Below the pieces are notes generated by a model. That model saw only the letters and a program-made list of their open reading frames with translations. It ran no database searches and was not told the origin of the DNA. Below, piece after piece: positions 6,785 through 13,063 of a stretch of DNA of 24,553 bases (position 1 is its first letter; every line of letters begins with the position of its first letter). The stretch comes from JASHVB01 sp049522565 (GTDB lineage: Bacteria; Pseudomonadota; Alphaproteobacteria; Acetobacterales; Acetobacteraceae). Position numbers and translations under genes: made by a program. The stretch spans positions 1 to 24,553 of the forward strand of contig JBEKNT010000043.1 of the NCBI GenBank assembly GCA_049522565.1, given 5' to 3'.

Positions 6785-7735
6785 ATGCCGGACTCCCCAG
6801 ATGCGGTGCCGCCCGTTGAAGCCAGGCTCAAGGACCTGCTGGCCGAGACGCGTCTCGCCATGCTCGGTGCACAGATCCTGCTTGGCCTGCAATACCGGGC
6901 GGCATTTTCCACCGCGTTCGACCGCTTGCCGCCGGTCTTTCGTTGGCTCGACGCCGCGGCACTGTTGCTGATTCTGATTGCGACGGCGCTGCTGCTGGGA
7001 ACGCCGAGCTTTCATCATCTGGCCGAGCATGGCCATGCCACCGGCCGCATGATCGCGCACGCCTCGGCCACGCTGAAAGCGGCGTTGCTCCCGTTGGCCT
7101 GCGCGCCTGGCATGGATGTGGCGATCGGCTTGAACCGCGCGGCGGGACCGGTCGGCGCTGCCCTCATCGGCACCGGCTTCGTCGCCGGCGCCATCCTGGC
7201 CTGGTACAGCGTGCCGCTATGCGCCGCATCACGCCGGGGCAGACAGGAGACGGACATGGAGGACAAGCAGCAATCGATTGAGACCCGCATCGATCAGGGA
7301 CTGACCGAACTGCGGGTCGTGCTGCCCGGCGCACAGGCGCTGTTCGGGTTCCAGTTCACCGCCGTGCTGACACAGAGCTACGCCCACCTGCCCGTCGCGT
7401 CGAAGGCGGTGCATCTGGCGAGCCTGGCGCTGGTGGCCATCGCCATCGTCCTGCTGATCGCTCCCGCGGCCTATCATCGGATCGCCGCCGCCGGCCGCGC
7501 GGAGCCGGGCGTGTTGCGCTACATCGTGCGCATGATCGTGCCGGCGGAGGGGTTGCTGGCGCTCGGCCTGATCGGCGACGCTTCCGTGACGGTGAGGATG
7601 ATTTCCGGCAGCCATCTCCTTGCGATCGGCCTGAGCGTGCTTGGACTGCTGGGGTTTGCCTGGGTTCGGTATATCGTTCCGCTGGCGGCGCGGCGGCGGC
7701 GCGGGCGGGCTGCGGCGGCGATCATCCCCGCCTGA
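6785..7735 (+). CDS. Membrane protein with two fused DUF6328-like domains
   Basis: A 316-residue integral membrane protein. The two halves resemble each other: residues about 11-145 (ARLKDLLAETRLAMLGAQILLGLQY, then PSFHHLAEHG) and about 160-305 (TRIDQGLTELRVVLPGAQALFGFQF, then PAAYHRIAAAG). Each half starts with an amphipathic Leu/Glu/Arg helix followed by about four hydrophobic segments. The motif L-x-G-A-Q-x-L-x-G-x-Q, then P-(S/A)-(F/Y)-H, is how I recognise DUF6328, which I know as a single domain of about 150 residues. The N-terminal half is the more diverged one (L for P in LPGAQ). The start is ATG at 6785 (or the adjacent GTG at 6782), and no strong Shine-Dalgarno is visible. The C-terminus is Arg-rich. 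The stop is 3 bp from that of the convergent YkgJ gene. The function is unknown. Confidence 0.82.
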   Translation: MPDSPDAVPPVEARLKDLLAETRLAMLGAQILLGLQYRAAFSTAFDRLPPVFRWLDAAALLLILIATALLLGTPSFHHLAEHGHATGRMIAHASATLKAALLPLACAPGMDVAIGLNRAAGPVGAALIGTGFVAGAILAWYSVPLCAASRRGRQETDMEDKQQSIETRIDQGLTELRVVLPGAQALFGFQFTAVLTQSYAHLPVASKAVHLASLALVAIAIVLLIAPAAYHRIAAAGRAEPGVLRYIVRMIVPAEGLLALGLIGDASVTVRMISGSHLLAIGLSVLGLLGFAWVRYIVPLAARRRRGRAAAAIIPA

Positions 7736-7738
7736 GGA

Positions 7739-8119
7739 TCAGCGCTCGCCTTTCTTGCGTTCGTCGGCTTCCAGCTTGCGGATCTTCGTCACCGGAAGCT
7801 GGTACATCTGGGCGAAGCGGAACACCGTGTCGTCCTCCTGGTTCCAGCACACGTAACCGCGGCAGTCCTTCGGCCGGGCCTCATACACGCCGCAGAGGTG
7901 ATTGTTCTTCAGGAACTGGCAGGTGTCGTAGCCGGACTTGATGCGCTTCTCGCCCTTGCGGGTCTTCTCGACGATGTGCTTCGCCTCGAACGCCGGCACC
8001 GTCATCCCGAGATGCCTGGCCAGGCGGCGGATATCGGCGCGGCTGACGCTCACATAGCCCGCCATGCGGCAGCAGAAGCTGGCGCATTTCAAACAGTCGA
8101 GCTTGTTGTCGGACTCCAT
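7739..8119 (-). CDS. YkgJ-family cysteine cluster protein
   Basis: A 126-residue cytoplasmic protein of the YkgJ/CxxCxxCC family, annotated elsewhere as putative zinc- or iron-chelating. Eight cysteines fall in the usual pattern: C9, C12, C16, C17 near the start (CLKCASFCC), then C67 (DTCQFL), C76 (HLCGVY), C86 (PKDCRGY) and C91 (CWNQ). RPKDCRGYVCW is the family's C-terminal signature. Between the two clusters lies a helical segment (SRADIRRLARHLGM). The start is ATG at 8117-8119 with a weak ribosome binding site. It follows the MaoC gene by 18 bp on the same strand, so the two probably form an operon. No biochemical role is established for the family; metal-dependent maturation is a common suggestion. 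Confidence 0.9.
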   Translation of the reverse strand: MESDNKLDCLKCASFCCRMAGYVSVSRADIRRLARHLGMTVPAFEAKHIVEKTRKGEKRIKSGYDTCQFLKNNHLCGVYEARPKDCRGYVCWNQEDDTVFRFAQMYQLPVTKIRKLEADERKKGER

Positions 8120-8137
8120 GCCGGCATGATCGGACCC

Positions 8138-8623
8138 TCAGTCGGACGACGCAAGCGATTCGGGGCGGCAGCGGATGAAGTTCATCGGCCGCATCGTCAG
8201 CACCGGGTCGCCGGCCTGGTTCAGCAGTTCGACGAAGCCGGTGACCAGGCCGCGATCCGGCCGGGAGCGGGAGCGGCGGGCCGCGGTGACGGTGACCTGC
8301 GCGCGCAGCGTTTCACCTGGCAGCACGGGGAGCAGCCAGCGGAGTTCGTCGATGCCGGGCGAGACGAGGCCGTTGTGCGGCAAAAAGTTCTCGACGATAA
8401 GCCGCATCAGCGCGGCGATGCTGTGCCAACCGCTGGCGATCACGCCGCCGAACGGTCCCTGCGCCGCCCAGTCCGGATCGACATGCATCGATTGCGGATC
8501 ATAACGCGCGGCGAAGGCGATGATGTCGTCTTCGGCCAGCGTGAAAGTGCCGAGGTCGAACACCGCCCCGACGGGATAGTCTTCGAAGTGCCGGTCAGCG
8601 GCGGGAGGAAGAGTGGCGCGCAC
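8138..8623 (-). CDS. MaoC-family acyl dehydratase (hot-dog fold)
   Basis: A 161-residue single hot-dog domain protein, probably an (R)-specific enoyl-CoA hydratase or related acyl-CoA dehydratase. The hydratase motif is present in the form RYDPQSMHVD, supplying the catalytic Asp and His, followed by QGPFGGVIASGWH, which is typical of MaoC domains. Later come the strands LRWLLPVLPGETLRAQVTV and DPVLTMRPMNF. I chose GTG at 8621-8623 as the start. It leaves about ten residues before the family's usual RHFEDYPVG opening and has GGGAGAGG 9 nt upstream. A TTG at 8657-8659 would add 12 residues encoded wholly by a dispersed palindromic repeat. YkgJ follows in the same operon. The acyl substrate is not predictable. 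Confidence 0.88.
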   Translation of the reverse strand: MRATLPPAADRHFEDYPVGAVFDLGTFTLAEDDIIAFAARYDPQSMHVDPDWAAQGPFGGVIASGWHSIAALMRLIVENFLPHNGLVSPGIDELRWLLPVLPGETLRAQVTVTAARRSRSRPDRGLVTGFVELLNQAGDPVLTMRPMNFIRCRPESLASSD

Positions 8624-8632
8624 CGCAGAAAA

Positions 8633-8696
8633 CCTCTCCCGCTTCGCCGGAGAGGTCAAGCCGCGTCAGTGCCGAGGGTGACGGTGACCGGGTCGG
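8633..8696. repeat. Half copy of the composite palindromic repeat
   Basis: A hairpin with CCTCTCC/GGAGAGG arms (8633-8655) is followed by a spacer and the tail GAGGGTGACGGTGACCGGGTCGG-like sequence at about 8674-8696. The tail resembles the conserved core of the mirrored elements at 10138-10295 and 21861-22019. It is oriented with the GGGAGAGG strand facing the MaoC gene, where it probably supplies the ribosome binding site. Confidence 0.75.
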
Positions 8697-8708
8697 CACG
8701 CTGGCCAC

Positions 8709-8900
8709 TTACCGTGCCCCCTCGCCGGCATGCCGGGCCGCGTGCCGCGCCGCCTCGCGCCGCGCTTCGCTGTCGAAGTCGCCCGCCACCTCGCGCAGCG
8801 CGCGGGCGATCTCCGGGTCACGCGACGTCGCGGCAGCCGCGCGCAGGTGTTGGGCGCGCGCGCGCAGATAGTCCACGTCCTGCATGTCACGGTCGTCCAT
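8709..8900 (-). CDS. Small helical protein of unknown function
   Basis: A 63-residue protein without signal peptide or membrane segment. The core VDYLRARAQHLRAAAATSRDPEIARALREVAGDFDSEARREAA reads as two amphipathic helices rich in Ala, Arg and Glu, broken at SRDPE. It resembles short proteins common in Alphaproteobacteria (pattern YLR.RA.HLR..A....D..IA..LRE.A.DFD..A), which I know only as hypothetical. The start is ATG 8898-8900 or the in-frame ATG at 8883-8885; neither has a strong Shine-Dalgarno. It lies alone between the MaoC gene's upstream repeat and the chromate transporter genes. A coiled-coil or adaptor role would be a guess. Confidence 0.6.
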   Translation of the reverse strand: MDDRDMQDVDYLRARAQHLRAAAATSRDPEIARALREVAGDFDSEARREAARHAARHAGEGAR

Positions 8901-9051
8901 GGGCTGGTGCGGTTCGCCTCGCCGATTCGCCGTGGCGCAAAAACGCAGTGGTGGCATGGCGAGTTGCGGACTCATGCGAAACTTCGGAGTGATACCAGAA
9001 ACGATATGGCAGTCTGCATGCGGAGCAGTACTCGATTTATAATAATGCGGA

Positions 9052-9585
9052 TCAGCGCACCACACCCAGGGCCCCCAGCGCCGCCGCGGCGCCCAGCACG
9101 AGCAAGGGATGCAGGCGGGTAAACAGGAATAGCGCCAACGCCGCAACGGTCAGCGCAGCGGTGTCCCACGCCGCCGAGGTGGTGCGGGCCAGCAATGCGG
9201 CGCCGGCCATGATCAATCCCGCTGTCACCGGCATCAGGCCGGCCTGCACCGTGCGCCGCCATGCTGCGTCGCGAAAGCGGTACCACAGGCTGGCGGTGAA
9301 AAAGGTCAGCACGGAGGACGGCGCGCACATCGCGCCGGTGGCGATCAGCGCGCCGGGCAGTCCGGCGACACGCCAGCCGATCAGCGTGGTCACCAGCATG
9401 TTCGGCCCGGGTGCCGCCTGCGCCAGGGCATAGAGCGCGGCGAATTCCTGCGCGCTCATCCAGGGGTGTACCTCGACCACCTGGCGCTGCATCTCGCCGA
9501 GCACCGAGGTGCCGCCGCCGAATGCCAGCAGCGACATTTGTGCGAACACCGCGGCGAGCGCGGCCAGCAGGCCGACCTGGCTCAT
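9052..9585 (-). CDS. chrA: Chromate transporter, second (C-terminal type) CHR subunit
   Basis: A 177-residue inner-membrane protein of the CHR superfamily, equivalent to one half of a full-length ChrA. Near the N-terminus is the family motif SLLAFGGGTSVLGEMQ, followed by HPWMSAQEFAALYALAQAAPGPNML, which is the conserved (F)GG ... QxxPGP(N/A) signature. Several hydrophobic segments follow. The start ATG at 9583-9585 overlaps the stop of the upstream CHR gene (ATGA), so translation is probably coupled. Two short CHR proteins encoded side by side normally function as a pair, exporting chromate in exchange for protons. Actual substrate specificity is not shown by sequence, since many CHR proteins have not been tested. 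Confidence 0.9.
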   Translation of the reverse strand: MSQVGLLAALAAVFAQMSLLAFGGGTSVLGEMQRQVVEVHPWMSAQEFAALYALAQAAPGPNMLVTTLIGWRVAGLPGALIATGAMCAPSSVLTFFTASLWYRFRDAAWRRTVQAGLMPVTAGLIMAGAALLARTTSAAWDTAALTVAALALFLFTRLHPLLVLGAAAALGALGVVR

Positions 9586-10127
9586 GCGTGGAACCGCCGC
9601 GCGATCAGGATGGAAAGCGGCGCGACGATCACCAGCACCAGCGGCAATGGCCACCGCACGATGGCGATGCCGGCAAACGTTACCACCGCGATCGCGATGT
9701 CGAGCCATCGCCTGCGCAGCGGCGCGGCGATCTTCAAGGCGGTCGCCAGCACCAGCGCCGTCGCTGCCGCGGCCAGGGCGTCGAACGCGGCGTGCACCGC
9801 GGGCAATCCGCCATAGCGGCCATACACCACGCCGAGCGCCAGCACGATCGTCATCGGCGCCGCCATCAGTCCGAAGAACGCCGCGGCCGAGCCAGCCACG
9901 CCATGGAACCGCGCGCCGAGCGCCACCGTCAGATTGAGGATGTTGCCGCCCGGCAGGAACTGGCACAGGCCGAGCATGTCGGTGAACTCGGCCGGGGTCA
10001 TCCAGCGGCGCTGCTCCACCACCATGCGGCGCGCCCAGGGCAGGGTGCCGCCGAAGCCGCACATGCCAACGGTGAGGAAGCCGAAGAACAGGCCGGGGAG
10101 ACTCGGTGGGGCTGGCGCGTCTGGCAT
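9582..10127 (-). CDS. chrA: Chromate transporter, first (N-terminal type) CHR subunit
   Basis: A 181-residue membrane protein, the partner of the next gene. It shows the N-terminal CHR signature GLFFGFLTVGMCGFGGTLPWARRMVVE, then RRWMTPAEFTDMLGLCQFLPGGNILNLTVALG, where QFLPGGN replaces the more usual Q.(L/T)PGP. After that come hydrophobic helices and a basic end. It overlaps the second subunit gene by 4 nt. The start is ATG at 10125-10127. The upstream DNA is the mirrored palindromic repeat, with its GGGAGAGG ending 13 nt before the ATG, too far for an ideal Shine-Dalgarno. The gene is transcribed away from the retropepsin gene, so both promoters must lie in or next to the repeat. Confidence 0.9.
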   Translation of the reverse strand: MPDAPAPPSLPGLFFGFLTVGMCGFGGTLPWARRMVVEQRRWMTPAEFTDMLGLCQFLPGGNILNLTVALGARFHGVAGSAAAFFGLMAAPMTIVLALGVVYGRYGGLPAVHAAFDALAAAATALVLATALKIAAPLRRRWLDIAIAVVTFAGIAIVRWPLPLVLVIVAPLSILIARRFHA

Positions 10128-10137
10128 GCTGGATACT

Positions 10138-10295
10138 AAACCTCTCCCGCCTGCGGCGGGAGAGGTCGAGATGCGCGAGCATCGAGGGTGAGGGTGATCG
10201 GGTCGCCCCGTTGCACTTGCTGCGTGCCGACCCGATCACCCTCACCCGCGTCGCTGCGCTCCGCGACCTCTCCCGCTGCAAGCGGGAGAGGTTTT
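10138..10295. repeat. Mirrored composite palindromic repeat (copy 1)
   Basis: The element has an almost symmetric structure. A 10-bp-arm hairpin lies at 10141-10165 (CCTCTCCCGC/GCGGGAGAGG). A 20-nt core at 10186-10205 has its perfect reverse complement at 10228-10247 (GGGTGAGGGTGATCGGGTCG and its complement). A second 10-bp-arm hairpin lies at 10267-10291. Each end reads outward as GGGAGAGGTTT. Variable small hairpins sit between the parts. It fills essentially the whole intergenic region between the divergent chromate transporter and retropepsin genes. Confidence 0.9.
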
Positions 10296-11219
10296 ATGAA
10301 AATGCCGCTGCTCCTCCTCATGCTCTTCGCCTGGCTGCCGGGTTGGCAAGCATCCGCACGCGCGGCTTGCGACGTGCACGAACGCGCCGAGGTGGCGTTC
10401 ACCTTGACCCGCGGGCACCTGCTGGTGCCGCTGACGGTGAACGGCATCGGCGGGACCTTCGTGCTGGATACCGGCGCCGAACGCTCCCTGGTGACGCCGG
10501 ACGCGGTGAAGCGCCTGGACCTCGCGCTTGACCCGTGGGTCGGCACCACGATGCGCGGCGTCGGCGGCGTGGTGGAGCATCAGAACGCCGACCCGCGCTC
10601 GCTGACGCTGGGCGGCGTGGCGTTGCAGCGGCACACGATCACCCACGACACCAGCCTCACCGTCGGAGCGCTGCCGGAGATGGGCGTCGGCGAGCCGGTG
10701 GACGGCTTGCTGGGCCGCGACTTCCTGGCGGTGTTCGATCTGGAATTCGACGTGCCGGCGCGTCGGCTGACACTCTATGACGTGCGGGGCTGTAGCGGCC
10801 GTTTCCTGCCCTGGTCGTTGCCCTATGCAGCGGTCCCGGCGGAAACGCCGATGACCCATGCGTTGATTCTTCCGATCGCTCTCGACGCCCACCGGCTGAC
10901 GGCCCTGTTCGATACCGGTGCCTCCGCATCGATGCTCACCCTGCCGGGCATGATCCGGCTGGGCCTGACGCCCGAAGCTCTGGCCGGCGATCCCGGCAGC
11001 GCGGTGCGCGGCCTCGGACGGCAGGAATCGATGATGCGCCGGCACCGCTTCGCCAGCCTGCAAATCGGCGGTCTTACGCAACGCGATCCCGTGCTGTGGG
11101 TCGCGCCGGTGCGCATCACGCCGATCGTCGATGCTTTGCTCGGCGCCGACTGGCTGGCGATGCAGCGACGCGTGTGGATCTCGTTCGCGACGTCGCAGGT
11201 GTTCTTCGCGACGCCGTAG
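10296..11219 (+). CDS. Secreted retropepsin-like aspartic protease with two DTGA motifs
   Basis: A 307-residue protein with a signal peptide (MKMPLLLLMLFAWLPGW..., cleavage near ARA|A), so it should act in the periplasm. Two retropepsin-type domains are visible. The first has FVLDTGAERSLV (D58-T-G-A) and a later DGLLGRDFL. The second has ALFDTGASASML (D206-T-G-A) and DALLGADWL. The usual viral retropepsin works as a dimer of one domain; here two are fused, which could form a pepsin-like two-Asp active site in one chain. The start ATG follows the repeat element, whose GGGAGAGG lies only 4 nt upstream; the second Met codon at 10302 (10 nt away) has better spacing. Substrates are unknown for this bacterial family. 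Confidence 0.88.
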   Translation: MKMPLLLLMLFAWLPGWQASARAACDVHERAEVAFTLTRGHLLVPLTVNGIGGTFVLDTGAERSLVTPDAVKRLDLALDPWVGTTMRGVGGVVEHQNADPRSLTLGGVALQRHTITHDTSLTVGALPEMGVGEPVDGLLGRDFLAVFDLEFDVPARRLTLYDVRGCSGRFLPWSLPYAAVPAETPMTHALILPIALDAHRLTALFDTGASASMLTLPGMIRLGLTPEALAGDPGSAVRGLGRQESMMRRHRFASLQIGGLTQRDPVLWVAPVRITPIVDALLGADWLAMQRRVWISFATSQVFFATP

Positions 11220-11260
11220 AGACGCCGTACCGCCGGTCCATCCCATGCAGGGGGAGCAGT

Positions 11261-11842
11261 ATGCTGACATTGTATTTCGCACCCGGCTCAAGCTCGATGG
11301 CGCCGCATATCGCGCTGCACGAGATCGGCGTGCCGTTCGATTCCGTGCCGCTGTCGTTCGTCAAACACGAGAACCGCGCGCCGGCCTATCTGGCGCTGAA
11401 TCCGGAAGGCAAGGTGCCGACGTTGCTGATCGACGGCCGTCCGCTGACCGAGGTCGCGGGCATTCTGTACTATCTGGCGAGGCGCTTTCCCGACGCTGGC
11501 CTGTGGCCGGACGGCGATGTGGAGGCCGAGGCGCAGGCGATCTCCTGGATGTCGTTCATCGCAGCGACGATCCATCCCGCGCGGCGACAGGGCGTGCAGC
11601 GCTGCAACGAGGTGTATGCCGTTACCGAACAGCGGCTGGGGGCGAGGGACTGGGTGCTGGGGCGCTATTCGATCGCCGACATTCACCTGTTCCGGCTGTA
11701 TTGGCGGTTCGTCAATGCGAAATATCCGGACGCAGGGACGTTTCCCAATCTCGACGCGCATTATCAGCGGATGATGGCACGGCCGGCCGTGCAACGGACC
11801 TGCGCCGCGGAAGCGGCGATCGGTTACGAATTGCCGGCGTGA
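11261..11842 (+). CDS. Glutathione S-transferase family protein
   Basis: A 193-residue cytoplasmic protein with a thioredoxin-like N-terminal domain (about residues 1-77: MLTLYFAPGSSSMAPHIALHEIGV, NPEGKVPTLLIDG, then LTEVAGILYYL) and a helical C-terminal domain containing GRYSIADIHLFRLYWR, the N-capping box region of GST folds. In beta-class enzymes the opening normally reads PGxCSLxPH with a catalytic Cys; here it is PGSSSMAPH, so a Ser would take that role. The protein is slightly short, apparently by a loop near residues 105-115. The start ATG has GGGGGAG 4 nt upstream. It lies 41 bp after the retropepsin gene on the same strand and may be co-transcribed. Its function in conjugation or dehalogenation is not predictable. 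Confidence 0.88.
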   Translation: MLTLYFAPGSSSMAPHIALHEIGVPFDSVPLSFVKHENRAPAYLALNPEGKVPTLLIDGRPLTEVAGILYYLARRFPDAGLWPDGDVEAEAQAISWMSFIAATIHPARRQGVQRCNEVYAVTEQRLGARDWVLGRYSIADIHLFRLYWRFVNAKYPDAGTFPNLDAHYQRMMARPAVQRTCAAEAAIGYELPA

Positions 11843-11856
11843 GGGCAGGCAGCGGT

Positions 11857-11885
11857 TTCCCCTCCCGCAAGCGCGGGAGGGGGAA
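11857..11885. terminator. Hairpin between convergent genes
   Basis: An inverted repeat of CCCCTCCCGC with GCGGGAGGGG around a 4-nt loop, flanked by TT and AA, lies between the stops of the GST gene (11842) and the convergent lyase-family gene (11895). It is well placed as a two-way terminator. It lacks a long T-run and resembles the hairpin of the dispersed repeat family, so it may be a repeat copy serving this role. Confidence 0.55.
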
Positions 11886-11894
11886 TGTCTGCTG

Positions 11895-12773
11895 TTACTC
11901 CGCGGCGCGGCGTTCCTCCGGCCGGAACCGCGTGCGCAGCGCATCCCATTCGCGCGCGCCGACGCGATTGAAGCCGTCCCGCACGGACATGTCGGTGCGT
12001 GGCACCGGATGCACATGCGTCGCCTTCAGCGCCGCCAGCATCTCGTCGCACGCGCCGATCACCGTCTTCAGCAGCAGGCCCGGAACGATCGCCAGCTTGT
12101 AGCCGATCTCCTGGGCGCGGCGCAGGTCCACCTCCGGCGTCTTGCCGCCGCGCACGACGTTCAGCAGACACGGGCCGTGCACCAGCTTCGGCACCGCGGC
12201 GACTTCCTCCATCGTCTGCGGCGCCTCGACGAACGCCATGTCGGCGCCGCACGCGAGAGCGGCGTTGGCGCGCGCCACCGCCTCGTCCAACCCGGCGACG
12301 GCGCGCGCATCGGTGCGGGCGATCACCAGGAAGTCCGGATCGCGCCGGGCGAACGCGGCGGCACGGATCTTCGCCAGCCAGTCCTCGCGCGGCACGATCT
12401 CCTTGTCGTCGAGATGGCCGCAGCGCTTGGGCGAGACCTGGTCCTCGATATGGATGCCGGCGACCCCGGCGCGTTCGTAGTCCTGCACCGTGCGCACGAC
12501 ATTCAGTTCGTTGCCGTAGCCGGTGTCGGCATCGGCGATCAGCGGAACGTCGACGGCGCGCGCCATGCGGGTGGCGTTGGCGATCATTTCGGACGCGGTC
12601 AGCAGGCCGAAATCGGGGTAGCCGTGCGAGACCGAGGTGCCGGCGCCGGTCATGTACACCGCGGGAAAGCCGGCCTGCGCCACCAGCATCGCGGTGAGGG
12701 CGTCATAGGCGCCGGGCGCGATCACCATCGCGTCGGCCTTCAGCAGGGCGCGCAGTTTGCCGGCCTGGGTCAT
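11895..12773 (-). CDS. Isocitrate lyase/PEP mutase family protein (C-C lyase)
   Basis: A 292-residue TIM-barrel enzyme of the isocitrate lyase/phosphoenolpyruvate mutase superfamily. Visible signatures are YMTGAGTSVS (38-47), the Mg-binding DADTGYGN (81-88), IHIEDQ (108-112) and the KRCGH loop (116-120) that carries the catalytic Cys in lyases, then RTDAR further on. Likely reactions are cleavage of 2-methylisocitrate or a similar 2-hydroxy-dicarboxylate (for example dimethylmalate), or oxaloacetate decarboxylation; the sequence alone does not decide. The start ATG at 12771-12773 has AGGAGG about 8 nt upstream. It is transcribed divergently from the MmgE/PrpD-family gene, a pairing that recalls methylcitrate-cycle enzymes PrpB and PrpD, although no citrate synthase (prpC) lies here. 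Confidence 0.9.
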   Translation of the reverse strand: MTQAGKLRALLKADAMVIAPGAYDALTAMLVAQAGFPAVYMTGAGTSVSHGYPDFGLLTASEMIANATRMARAVDVPLIADADTGYGNELNVVRTVQDYERAGVAGIHIEDQVSPKRCGHLDDKEIVPREDWLAKIRAAAFARRDPDFLVIARTDARAVAGLDEAVARANAALACGADMAFVEAPQTMEEVAAVPKLVHGPCLLNVVRGGKTPEVDLRRAQEIGYKLAIVPGLLLKTVIGACDEMLAALKATHVHPVPRTDMSVRDGFNRVGAREWDALRTRFRPEERRAAE

Positions 12774-13063
12774 CGCGGTTTCCTCCTGCCAATGTTGCGC
12801 GGATCGTAGGCAGGCAGCGGCGCCAGGTCCAGCACGCAGCCTTTGACGGGCGCCCCTTGGCATCCGCCGCCGGCGGGTATTGTATTCCCGCAAAGGCGTG
12901 GTCGCCACAAAGCGGCGGATGAGGGTGCGGCGAAATGCACAAAGCCTTTGCGGCACGCAATCAGGTTGGATCGTGTGCGGCACGCGGCACCCTCACCCGT
13001 CGAGCTGCGCTCGACGTCCTCTCCCGCGCAGCGGGAGAGGTTTCGTAAAGGAAGGAGATCGTC
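12774..13063. promoter_or_regulatory. Divergent region with inverted repeat and half palindromic repeat
   Basis: 290 bp separate the lyase-family and PrpD-family genes. A 10-bp perfect inverted repeat (CCGCAAAGGC at 12888-12897 and GCCTTTGCGG at 12944-12953) is separated by 46 nt. A half copy of the composite palindromic repeat runs from about 12988 to 13043, with the CACCCTCACCC tail, a small GTCGAGCTGCGCTCGAC stem, and the CCTCTCCCGC/GCGGGAGAGG hairpin at 13018-13040. The PrpD-family gene has its own AAGGAAGGAG ribosome site after the repeat. Promoters are presumed here but not identified. Confidence 0.55.
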
